Assembly (NCBI GenBank): GCA_963720645.1
Contig: CAVRFX010000024.1
Coordinates: 186,001-250,000, forward strand
Direction of reading: 5' to 3'
Origin: RYN-230 sp963720645
Lineage (GTDB): Bacteria; Actinomycetota; Actinomycetes; Streptosporangiales; Streptosporangiaceae
DNA: 64,000 nt
In this document: in pieces, positions 1 to 11,322 of the stretch
How positions within the stretch are numbered: the first letter of the stretch is position 1
How the letters are laid out: the number at the start of each line of letters is the position of its first letter
Made by a program: the position numbers and the translations under genes
The notes under the pieces: model-generated
Told to the model about the DNA's origin: nothing
The model's input: the letters and a program-made list of their open reading frames with translations, nothing else
Database searches by the model: none

Positions 1-1460
1 TGGTGCAGCAGGGTGGCGATGGCCTTGGTGGTCTTCTTGGCCCGGTCCTCCAGCGCCCCGGCGCAGCCCACCCAGAACAGGTACTCGACGTCGTCGCCGA
101 GCTGCCCGTCCGCCACCGGGCACCTCGAAGTCGAGCTCCTCGGCCCAGGCCAGCCGCCGGGCGCCGCCCATGCCCCACGGGTCGCCCTTGTTCTCCAGGT
201 TCTTCAGCATCCCGGAGGCTTCGGTCGGGGAAGCTGACTCGATGAGGACCTGGTGGCGGCGCATGCCGTCGATGTGGTCGATGTGCTCGATGTCCACCGG
301 GCATTCCTCGACGCACGCCCCGCAGTTGGTGCACGACCACAGCACGTCCGGGTCGATCACGCCGTGCTCGTCGGCGGTGCCGACCAGCGGGCGGCCCGCC
401 TCGATCTTCACCGCCTCCGGCAGCGCCTCGCGCTGCGCCTCGTCGGCGGCCAGCAGGTAGGGCGCCTTGGCCAGGGCGTGGTCGCGCAGGTCCAGGATCA
501 CCTGCTTGGGGGACAGCGGCTTCCCGGTGGCCCACGCCGGGCACTGCGACTGGCACCGCCCGCACTCGGTGCAGGTGGCCATGTCCAGCAGGCCCTTCCA
601 GGTGAAGTCCTCGATCTTCCCCAGCCCGAACACGTCGGTGTCCGGGTCGGCTTCCTCGAAGTCCAGCACCTTCCCGTTCGCTGCGCATCGGCTCGCAGCC
701 CGCGCAGCGCGTCCGGGCGGCGGGAGAACAGCACGTTGATCGGGCGCGGTGATGATGTGCAGGTGCTTGGAGTAGGTCAGGAACACCAGGAAGCCGAGCA
801 CCACCGCCAGCTGGGCCAGCAGGAACACGGTCTCGATGACCTTGTTCGCCCCGGTGCCCAGCGGCGCGAGCCAGTGCCCGACGATCTGCGACGCGAACGC
901 GCCGTGCGGGTAGGGGAAGTCGCCGGTGTTGATCTGCGCGCCCCGGTAGATCAGCAGGGTCGCGATGACCAGGAAGATCGCCAGCAGCACCAGCCAGGCC
1001 GCGCCGGTGTGGCTGCCGGCGAACCGGGACGCCCGGCCTTCCCGCTCGGGGTTGTTGCGCAGCCGGATCACCGCGAACGTGATGATGCCCGCCAGCACGC
1101 CGACCGCGAACAGGTCCTCGATGAACCCGATGAAGGCCCAGTGCCCGATCACCGGGATCGCGAACGTCTTGCTGAACAGGTCCCCGTAGGCCTCGATGAT
1201 GGTCAGCAGCAGGACGATGAAGCCCCAGAACGTCAGCGCGTGCGCGGCCCCGGCACCGTCCACTTCAGCAGCTTGCGCTGGCCGATCACCTCGGTGGCCT
1301 CGACCTCCGCGTCCCGCGCCGGGTGCGAGCGCACGGCCTCGATCCGCTCCGGCGCCGGCTGCCCCGACCGGCCGACCCGGGCCAGCCACCACAGCCGCTG
1401 CCCGGCCAGCGCGAACGCCACCACCGTCAGCACCAGGCCGACCACGATCCGCACAACCAC
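1..1460 (-). CDS. (Fe-S)-binding membrane oxidoreductase, HdrD/GlpC-like (partial, frameshifted)
   Basis: Reading leftward, the protein opens with a membrane segment (VVGLVLTVVAFALAG), continues with several more hydrophobic segments (WGFIVLLLTIIEAYG, TVFLLAQLAVVLGFLVF), then two ferredoxin-type clusters: CTECGRCQSQCP near 545-580 and CTNCGACVEECP near 305-340. This is the actinobacterial heterodisulfide-reductase-like (Fe-S)-binding family, expected at the cytoplasmic membrane in electron transfer; the donor and acceptor are unknown. The start is GTG at 1460 because GAGGAGG lies 5 bases upstream. The frame breaks near 1245, 750, 705 and 118, most likely sequencing indels. The C-terminal cysteine-rich domain runs off the window edge. 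Confidence 0.8.
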
Positions 1461-1765
1461 GAAAACCTCCTCATGCGGCGCAGGCCCCGCCGGACCTGCG
1501 GGTCGCGCCGGCTGCCAGCGTACGCCGCGCGAGCCTGACCCGATGATCAAGGCGTTACGCAGGGCGATCACGGGACAGGCCACCTAACCCGGCCATATCC
1601 TACCGGCGAGTAACTTGGGCCGCCCGGCCCGGCGCCGGCAGCGGAACCGGCGGCTGAAACTCCCCGGCTACGGGGATCCGGCCCGCTGCCAACCACTGAC
1701 CCGGTTTGGGCGTCCTTGATGTGTTTGCAGTGATTGCTGGGGGGCCTGATCCAACGGAGGAAGGC
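1461..1765. other. Divergent intergenic region
   Basis: This stretch separates the leftward iron-sulfur protein from the rightward secreted protein, so it must hold both promoters. No convincing -35/-10 pair, RNA gene or repeat was seen. Strong Shine-Dalgarno sequences lie at both edges (GAGGAGG on the minus strand near 1466-1472 and GGAGGAAGG on the plus strand near 1756-1764). Confidence 0.5.
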
Positions 1766-3162
1766 ATGGCAGGGAAACGCATGGCCAGCACCGGTGCGGC
1801 CAGCGGCGATGGGGCACCGGCCCCGCAGGGCGGGACCAGGTGGCGGATCAGCCTCCCCGGCCGGGCCGTCGGGCTACGGCCCTGGCCTCCGGCGCGGGAA
1901 TCACGGCCACGGTCCTGGCCGGCGCGATGATGGCCGCGGGACCCGCGGCCGCGTCCCCGGCGGCCAGCAGCACGCCGTCGCGCAGCGTGGCGGCCGCCGT
2001 GAGCAACCCGGCCGGGCGCTGGCTCGCCCCCTGGGACCGGGCCGCGGCCACGCGGAGCGGCTCGATGACCGCGCAGGCCCGGATGGCGGCCACCGCCCTC
2101 AGTCCCGGCTTCAGCGGGGCGTTCCTCGACGGGGTGTCCTGTACCGGCCGGTCGCAGTGCACCGCGACCGGGACGGCCACCACCCGCACCGGCAAGAACC
2201 TCAAGCCGCTGGCCGAGCGCTGGAACGGGACCAGCTGGACCGTCCAGTCCACGCCTACCACCAACACCAGCGGCTGGCTGGGCGGCACGCTCGACGGCGG
2301 CGTGTCCTGCACCTCGTCCACCGCCTGCATGGCCGCGGGTTACTCCTACAGCAAGAGCTACTCCCGGCTGCTGGGCGAGGGCTGGAACGGCCACAGCTGG
2401 ACCATCCAGCCGGACGCCAAGCCGGCGACGGGCGGCCAGCCGTTCGGCATCTCGTGCCGGTGGGCCAAGGACTGCACGGCGGTGGGTCAGCGGCTCACCG
2501 GGATGACCCTGGCCGAGCACTGGAACGGGCGGGCCTGGTCCGCGCAGACCACCAAGCACCTGGGCGCGCTGGACAGCGTTTCCTGCCCGGCCACCGGGAA
2601 CTGCACGGCCGTCGGCTCGAACAGCGCCGGCAAGGCGCTCGCCACGCACTGGAACGGGAAGACGTGGTCGGACCAGTCCGCGGCCAGCCCGCAGCAGCTC
2701 AACGTGCTGGGCAGCGTGTCCTGCACCGCGGTACAGGACTGCGTGGCGGTCGGCGTGGCGGGCACGACCAGCCCGAGCCTGTCCCTGGGGCCGCTCGCCG
2801 AGCACTGGGCCGGCGGGAGCTGGACGGTTCTCACCCCGGCGAACCCGGCTCCCGCGGGCGACATCGCGGAATTCAACTCCGTGTCGTGCACCTCGGCCAC
2901 CAACTGCGTGGCGGTGGGTGACTACATGGACCAGGCCGACACCAGCGACACGACCCTGGCCGAGCAGTGGAACGGCACATCCTGGACGGTGCTGACCACG
3001 CCCAGCCCGGCGACGTTCAGCGCCCTCGTGTCGGTGTCCTGTCCCTCGGCGACGCACTGCGTGGCGGTCGGGGTGAGCAGCCCCACCGCTACCGGCGCCC
3101 TGACCCCGCTGTCCGAGGTCTGGGACGGCACCACCTGGACGGCGGTCACCGCACCGCGCTGA
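1766..3162 (+). CDS. Secreted protein with seven Cys-pair/Trp repeats
   Basis: A signal peptide (RRATALASGAGITATVLAG, then an Ala-rich stretch) precedes about seven repeats of roughly 50 residues. Each repeat pairs a VSCxxxxxC element (VSCTSSTAC, VSCPATGNC, VSCTSATNC, VSCPSATHC) followed by AVG with a WNGxxW element (ERWNGTSW, EHWNGRAW, EQWNGTSW). Such repeats are frequent in exported actinobacterial proteins of unknown role; the two cysteines may form a disulfide in each blade, and a beta-propeller fold is an inference. ATG 1766 is preferred because GGAGGAAGG sits just upstream; a one-base shift near 1850-1870 joins this start to the frame that carries the signal peptide. An alternative start without the shift is ATG 1840. 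A terminator follows. Confidence 0.75.
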
Positions 3163-3188
3163 TCCGGCCCGGCCGCTGGCACCACCTG

Positions 3189-3245
3189 CCGCGGCGTGGC
3201 ATGACCCGCTTCCCGCGCGGGCATGCCACGCCGCGGAATCTTTTT
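3189..3245 (+). terminator. Rho-independent terminator before dnaK
   Basis: A perfect 15-base inverted repeat (3189-3203 and 3222-3236) encloses an 18-base loop and is followed by AATCTTTTT. It ends the secreted-protein transcript and insulates it from the heat-shock promoter that follows. Confidence 0.85.
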
Positions 3246-3257
3246 GCGCTCCCAGAA

Positions 3258-3278
3258 GTTGAGCCCAGTAGACTCAAC
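3258..3278 (+). promoter_or_regulatory. HAIR operator 1 (HspR site)
   Basis: The sequence GTTGAGC-N7-ACTCAAC fits the HspR-associated inverted repeat CTTGAGT-N7-ACTCAAG with one internal mismatch between the arms. It lies 85 bases before the dnaK start, where actinobacterial HspR binds to repress the dnaK operon. Confidence 0.85.
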
Positions 3279-3309
3279 TCATTTGCCAGGGGTGAGCGTA
3301 CCTGGCAGA

Positions 3310-3330
3310 CTTGAGCCGACCAGGCTCAAG
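3310..3330 (+). promoter_or_regulatory. HAIR operator 2 (HspR site)
   Basis: CTTGAGC-N7-GCTCAAG is a perfect 7-7-7 inverted repeat of the HAIR type. It starts 52 bases (five helical turns) after the first site, so both sites present the same face of the DNA. The encoded HspR is four genes downstream. Confidence 0.9.
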
Positions 3331-3362
3331 GTAAGTAACGATCACACACACAGGGACAACAC

Positions 3363-5222
3363 ATGGCACGTGCGGTAGGTATCGACCTCGGAACCACCAA
3401 CTCCGTCGTCGCGGTTCTGGAAGGCGGCGAGCCCACAGTTATCGCCAACGCGGAAGGCTCCCGGACTACTCCGTCCGTGGTGGCCTTCGCCAAGAACGGT
3501 GAGGTGCTGGTGGGCGAGGTCGCCAAGCGGCAGGCGGTGACCAACGTCGACCGCACGATCCGCTCGGTCAAGCGCCAGATGGGCACCGACTGGACCGTCA
3601 AGATCGACGACAAGAAGTTCACCGCGCAGCAGATCAGCGCGTTCATCCTGCAGAAGCTCAAGAGGGACGCCGAGTCCTACCTGGGCGAGACGATCACCGA
3701 CGCGGTGATCACCGTGCCGGCGTACTTCAGTGACGCCCAGCGGCAGGCCACCAAGGAGGCCGGCCAGATCGCGGGCCTGAACGTGCTCCGCATCATCAAC
3801 GAGCCCACCTCCGCGGCCCTCGCCTACCACCTGGAGAAGGAGGGCGAGGCCACCATCCTGGTCTTCGACCTGGGCGGCGGTACCTTCGACGTCTCGCTGC
3901 TGGAAGTCGGCGACGGCGTGGTCGAGGTGAAGGCCACCAGCGGCGACAACCACCTCGGTGGGGACGACTGGGACCAGCGCATCGTGGACTGGCTGGTGCA
4001 GGACTTCAAGAACAATTACGGCACCGACCTGTCCAAGGACAAGATGGCGCTGCAGCGGCTGCGCGAGTCCGCGGAGAAGGCCAAGATCGAGCTGTCCGGC
4101 TCCGCCGAGACCACGATCAACCTGCCCTACATCACCCACTCCGAGCAGGGCCCGCTGCACCTGGACACCAAGCTCACCCGGGCTGAGTTCCAGAAGATGA
4201 CCTCGGACCTGCTCGACCGCTGCAAGGGGCCGTTCCAGCAGGTCATCAAGGACGGGAACACCAAGCTCAGCGACATCCAGCACGTGGTGCTGGTCGGCGG
4301 CTCGACCCGGATGCCCGCCGTGGTGGACCTGGTCAAGGAGCTGCTCGGCGGCAAGGAGCCCAACAAGGGCGTCAACCCGGACGAGGTCGTCGCCGTGGGT
4401 GCCGCTCTTCAGGCCGGCGTGCTCAAGGGCGAGGTCAAGGACGTCCTGCTGCTGGACGTGACCCCGCTGTCGCTGGGCATCGAGACCAAGGGCGGCATCT
4501 TCACCAAGCTGATCGAGCGCAACACCACGATCCCGACCAAGCGGTCGGAGATCTTCACCACGGCCGATGACAACCAGCCGTCCGTGCAGATCCAGGTGTT
4601 CCAGGGTGAGCGCGAGATCGCCGCGTACAACAAGAAGCTCGGCATGTTCGAGCTGTCCGGCCTGGCTCCCGCACCGCGCGGCATCCCGCAGATCGAGGTC
4701 GCCTTCGACATCGACGCCAACGGGATCGTCAACGTGTCCGCCAAGGACCTGGGCACCGGCAAGGAGCAGCGGGTCACCATCTCCGGCGGGTCCGCGCTGT
4801 CCAAGGACGAGATCAACCGGATGATGGCCGACGCGGAGCAGTTCGCCGCGGAGGACGCCGCCCGCCGCGAGGAGGCCGAGGTGCGCAACCGCGCGGACAC
4901 CCTGGCCTACCAGACGGAGAAGTTCCTGGGCGAGAACGCGGACAAGGTCCCGGACGACATCAAGTCCGAGGTGGAGTCCTCCATCGCCGACCTGAAGAAG
5001 GCGCTCGAGGGCACCGATCTCGAGGCGATCAAGGAGGCCACCGAGAAGGCCGCCACGGTCAGCCAGAAGATGGGCACCGCCATCTACGCGCAGACGCAGG
5101 CCAGCGCGGCGGAGGACACCCAGGCGGGTGCCGCTGACGAGAGCGCGAACGACGACGAGGTCGTCGACGCCGAGATCGTTGACGAGGACAAGCCGCACAC
5201 CGGCGAAGGTGGCGCCGCCTGA
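3363..5222 (+). CDS. dnaK: Molecular chaperone DnaK (Hsp70)
   Basis: This is an intact 619-residue cytoplasmic Hsp70. The ATPase domain (about 1-360) has GIDLGTTNSVVAV, the phosphate loops DLGGGTFDVSLLE and VLVGGSTRMPAV, and the substrate domain starts after LLLDVTPLSLGIETKGG. The acidic tail contains DDEVVDAEIVDED. It binds exposed hydrophobic segments in an ATP-driven cycle with DnaJ and GrpE, and also acts as the co-repressor partner of HspR in Streptomyces. ATG 3363 fits the family start exactly. Its TGA shares one base with the grpE ATG (TGATG), indicating translational coupling. Two HAIR operators precede it. Confidence 0.98.
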   Translation: MARAVGIDLGTTNSVVAVLEGGEPTVIANAEGSRTTPSVVAFAKNGEVLVGEVAKRQAVTNVDRTIRSVKRQMGTDWTVKIDDKKFTAQQISAFILQKLKRDAESYLGETITDAVITVPAYFSDAQRQATKEAGQIAGLNVLRIINEPTSAALAYHLEKEGEATILVFDLGGGTFDVSLLEVGDGVVEVKATSGDNHLGGDDWDQRIVDWLVQDFKNNYGTDLSKDKMALQRLRESAEKAKIELSGSAETTINLPYITHSEQGPLHLDTKLTRAEFQKMTSDLLDRCKGPFQQVIKDGNTKLSDIQHVVLVGGSTRMPAVVDLVKELLGGKEPNKGVNPDEVVAVGAALQAGVLKGEVKDVLLLDVTPLSLGIETKGGIFTKLIERNTTIPTKRSEIFTTADDNQPSVQIQVFQGEREIAAYNKKLGMFELSGLAPAPRGIPQIEVAFDIDANGIVNVSAKDLGTGKEQRVTISGGSALSKDEINRMMADAEQFAAEDAARREEAEVRNRADTLAYQTEKFLGENADKVPDDIKSEVESSIADLKKALEGTDLEAIKEATEKAATVSQKMGTAIYAQTQASAAEDTQAGAADESANDDEVVDAEIVDEDKPHTGEGGAA

Positions 5223-6179
5223 TGAATTCGCCAGAGGACACCAACAACGGGCCGGTGATCCGTGACCTCAGGCGCATCGACCCGGTGACCGGCCAGGTCA
5301 GGGACCCGCAGGGGCGCCGAGACGGCGCCCCTGGCAAGCCGGCCCGGCCGGGCGGCACTCGGTCTCCAAGCCGGGCGGGGCTGGGGCCCGTCCCGCGGCA
5401 CCAGGCGGTGCCGCGGGGGCCCAGCCCCCCGGCGGGGATGGTGCGCGCCGGTCCGGGGGCCAGCCCCAGGGCCGGCCGAGGGCCAGCCCGGTGCGGGCCA
5501 GGCCGGTGCGGGCCAGGCCGGTGCGGGCCAGGCCGGCGCCGGCCCGCCAGCCAGCGGGCGAGCCGGGGCGGGGCCGTGACCAGGGGGCTCCCGGGCAGCC
5601 GGGCGGCAGCCCTGGCCCGGAGGCGCCTGCGGCCGGCGGCACACCGCCAGCGGGCACGCCCGCCGGCCGGGCCAGCCCGGCCCGGGCGGGGACGCCCTGG
5701 CCGCACAGCTGGCCGAGCGCACCGCGGACCTGCAGCGCGTGCACGCGGAGTACGCCAACTACCGCAAGCGCGTCGACCGGGACCGGCTGGCCGTCCGCGA
5801 GCAGGCCCTGGCCAACGTGCTGAGCTCGCTGCTCCCGGTGCTGGACGACATCGGCCGGGCGCGTGAGCACGGGGACCTGAACGGCGCGTTCAAGTCGGTC
5901 GGGGAGTCGCTGGAGACCATCGCGGCCAAGCTGGGCCTGGAAAGCTTCGGCGAGCCAGGCGAGCCGTTCGACCCGCTGGTCCACGAGGCCCTGATGCACT
6001 CGTATTCACCGGACGTGACCGAGCCGACCGCGGTCCAGATCCTGCAGCCGGGCTACAAGGTGGGCGAGCGGATCATCCGCCCGGCCCGCGTCGCGGTCGC
6101 GGAACCCAGCGACGGACCAGCCCCGGACGACCAGGCCGAAGCGCGCCAGCCACGGGGAACTCCGGCGGGAAACAACTGA
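5222..6179 (+). CDS. grpE: Nucleotide exchange factor GrpE (frameshifted linker)
   Basis: The N-terminus (MNSPEDTNNGPVIRDLRR) and the conserved core (coiled-coil ALAAQLAERTADLQRVHAEY, then YRKRVDRDRLAVREQ and the C-terminal VQILQPGYKVGERIIRPARV) lie in different frames. At least two single-base shifts occur in the Gly/Pro/Ala/Gln-rich linker between about 5300 and 5700, which includes four copies of a 15-base unit near 5488-5540. Reconstructed length is about 318 residues, long for GrpE because of this linker. It releases ADP from DnaK. The core is certain; the linker sequence should not be trusted. Confidence 0.92.
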
Positions 6180-6199
6180 CCCCCGGGGAGAGGTAGTAA

Positions 6200-7359
6200 G
6201 TGAGCACGAAGGACTTCCTCGAGAAGGACTACTACAAGGTCCTGGGCGTCTCCAAGACCGCGAGCGCGGACGAGATCAAGAAGTCGTACCGCAAGCTCGC
6301 CCGCAAGTACCATCCCGACGCCAACAAGAGTGATCCCAAGGCGGAGGAGCGGTTCAAGGAGATTTCCGAGGCCTACAACACGCTGTCCGACACCAAGCGG
6401 CGCAAGGAGTACGACGACGCGCGCTCGCTGTTCGGCGGCGGGTTCCGGGCGCCGGCCAGGGCGCCCCGGGTGGTCCCGGCGGCGGGGGCTTCAACTTCGA
6501 CCTCGGCGACCTGTTCGGCGGCGGCACGGCCGGCGGCGGGGGCTCAGGCGGCGGCCTGGGAGACATCCTCGGCGGCGTGTTCGGCGGCCGCGGCGGCGGG
6601 GCCCGCACGGCGCAGAACCGGCCGCGGCGCGGCACCGACGTGGAGACGGAGACCTCGCTGTCGTTCAGCGACGCGCTGGAAGGTGTCACGGTCAGCCTGC
6701 GGCTGGCCGGCGAGGGACCCTGCCCGACCTGCCGGGGCACCGGCGCCAAGGCGGGCACGGTGCCGCGGGTCTGCCCGAACTGCCAGGGGACTGGCCAGGA
6801 GAGCAAGAACCTGGGCAGCTTCGCGTTCTCTGAGCCGTGCCACGAGTGCCGGGGCCGCGGGCTGGTGGTCGACGACCCGTGCCCGGTGTGCTCCGGGAGC
6901 GGGCGGGCGATGAGCACCCGGACCATCCAGGCGCGCATCCCGGCCGGCGTGGCTGACGGCCAGCGGATCAAGCTCAAGGGCAAGGGCGCCCCGGGCGAGC
7001 GCGGCGGCCCCGCCGGGGACCTGTACGTGCGGGTGCACGTCACGGCGCACCCGGTGTTCGGCCGGTCCGGGCACAACCTGACGGTCACGGTCCCGGTCAC
7101 GTTCCCCGAGGCCACGCTGGGCGCGGAGATCAAGGTGCCGTCGCACCGCGGGGCCCCGGTCAGCGTCCGGATCCCGGCGGGCACCCCGAATGGCCGCACC
7201 TTCCGGGTGCGGGGCAAGGGCGTGCGCCGTAGCGACGGCACCAACGGGGACCTCCTGGTCACCGTGCAGGTTCAGGTGCCCCAGCACGTGAACGGCCCGG
7301 CCCGGAAGGCCCTGGAGGACTTCCGGGAGGCCACCGCCGGCGCAGGACCCGCGCGATGA
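6200..7359 (+). CDS. dnaJ: Chaperone protein DnaJ (frameshifted)
   Basis: The J domain (KDYYKVLGVSKTASADEIKK, with YHPDANK carrying the HPD triad) is followed by a Gly/Phe-rich segment, four zinc-binding repeats (CPTCRGTG, CPNCQGTG, CHECRGRG, CPVCSGSG) and the C-terminal substrate domain (RIPAGVADGQRIKLKGKG). Reconstructed length is about 386 residues, normal for DnaJ. A one-base shift near 6450-6465 in the Gly-rich run splits the frame. The start is GTG 6200 with GGGGAGAGG upstream. DnaJ delivers substrates to DnaK and stimulates its ATPase. The stop overlaps an out-of-frame ATG just before hspR. Confidence 0.95.
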
Positions 7360-7388
7360 CCTGCTGCAGCGGGCCCGGAGCGGCTGAG

Positions 7389-7936
7389 ATGAGCAGCCCG
7401 TTCGGCTTGTCTGACGACTCGCCTGTGTATGTCATCTCCGTCGCCGCGCAGCTGGCCGGCATGCATCCGCAGACGCTCCGGTACTACGACAAGCTCGGGC
7501 TGGTCTCCCCCAGCCGGACCCGGGGCCAGGGCCGCCGGTATTCGCTGCGTGACGTGCTCGCGCTGCGCGAGGTCCAGCGCCTGTCCCAGGAGGAGGGAGT
7601 CAACCTCTCCGGCATCAAGCGCATTCTCGCGCTGGACCAGGAGCTGCAGCGCCACCAGCAGCGCCTGGCCGACGTGAGCGCGGAACTCGCGCAGCTGCGC
7701 GTCGAGCTCGAATCCACCCGCTCGGTGGCGGCGCGGCTGGCGGGCCTGCTCCGGGCCAGGACGGGCGGCGCTCAGCTCGTCCCGCTGCACCAGCCGGGCA
7801 GCGGCCCCTCCGCCGGCCCCCCGCGGGCCCGCCTGCGGCCCGGCCGGAGCGCCGGGCCCTGCCCACCGCGGCCCGGCGCCGCACCGGAGAGCACGCCGGC
7901 CCCGGCGAGGACGAGCTGCCCGCCGCGCCCGGCTGA
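7389..7936 (+). CDS. hspR: Heat-shock repressor HspR (MerR family)
   Basis: A MerR-type winged helix (VYVISVAAQLAGMHPQTLRY, GLVSPSRTRGQGRRYSLRDV) is followed by a coiled coil (ALDQELQRHQQRLADVSAEL). HspR represses the dnaK operon by binding HAIR sites such as those at 3258 and 3310, with DnaK as co-repressor. The frame stays open into clpB, but a shift near 7810-7860 gives a short natural tail ending GEDELPAAPG and a TGA at 7934-7936, about 181 residues. The apparent HspR-ClpB fusion is therefore an artefact of indels. ATG 7389 matches the family start. Confidence 0.9.
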
Positions 7937-8005
7937 CCCGCCGCGCATCCATCCGAATATCCGCAACGAGAACCACCGGACCCAGGCCGGGTCCAGAAAG
8001 CAACC

Positions 8006-10667
<2,662 letters not shown>

Positions 10668-11322
10668 TCGTCCTCGGGCAGGCCGAGGTCGACCCGGATG
10701 CGGTAGCGCAACGTGAGCAGCAGCCGCAGCTCGGTCGGGTCTCCGTTCGCGGAGAACTGGGCCGGCCGGGCCGCGGGCCGGGCTGAGGCGTCCGGGTCCC
10801 ACCCGGCGCCCAGCCGCCCCAGGCACAGTCCCACCCCGGTGGTGGTCCAGCGCAGCGCGCCGCGCAGGTCCGACCGCTCGACCAGCAGCTCGGCCACCAG
10901 GTCACACAGCCGCGGGTCGTCCGGTTTCTCCCGCTCGATCTGCTGGATCAGCGCCTCGGCCTCGTCCGTCTTGTCCATCATGAACAGGGCCCGGGCCAGC
11001 GGGACCCGCGGATCGACGAACGCCGGCCCGCCGTCCGCGAGCGCCTGGCGGAAGCCGTGGGCCGCGGCGGCGGGCTCGTCGGCGAGCATCCACTGCTCAC
11101 CGGCGCGCAGGAAGGCCTCGGACCGGGGGAACTCCTCAGTCTGGGTGCCGGTGGCGGCCAGACTGATCATCTGCTGCGCGGCCGTGCGGTGATCACCGCT
11201 CGCCGCAGCGTCGAACTCGATCTCATCAAACATGTCGCGCGTCAGCACCACCACGTCCGGGGACGTACCCAACCCGGGACCCCTTCCAACGCCACGAACG
11301 AACTGAAGGTACGGAAACGACG

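Noticed and set aside
253..1587. Long plus-strand open frame opposite the iron-sulfur protein
   Set aside because: Its composition is that of an antisense shadow; the minus strand shows clear iron-sulfur motifs.
3342..5198. 618-codon minus-strand frame opposite dnaK
   Set aside because: A classic antisense shadow of a high-GC gene with no domain or ribosome site.
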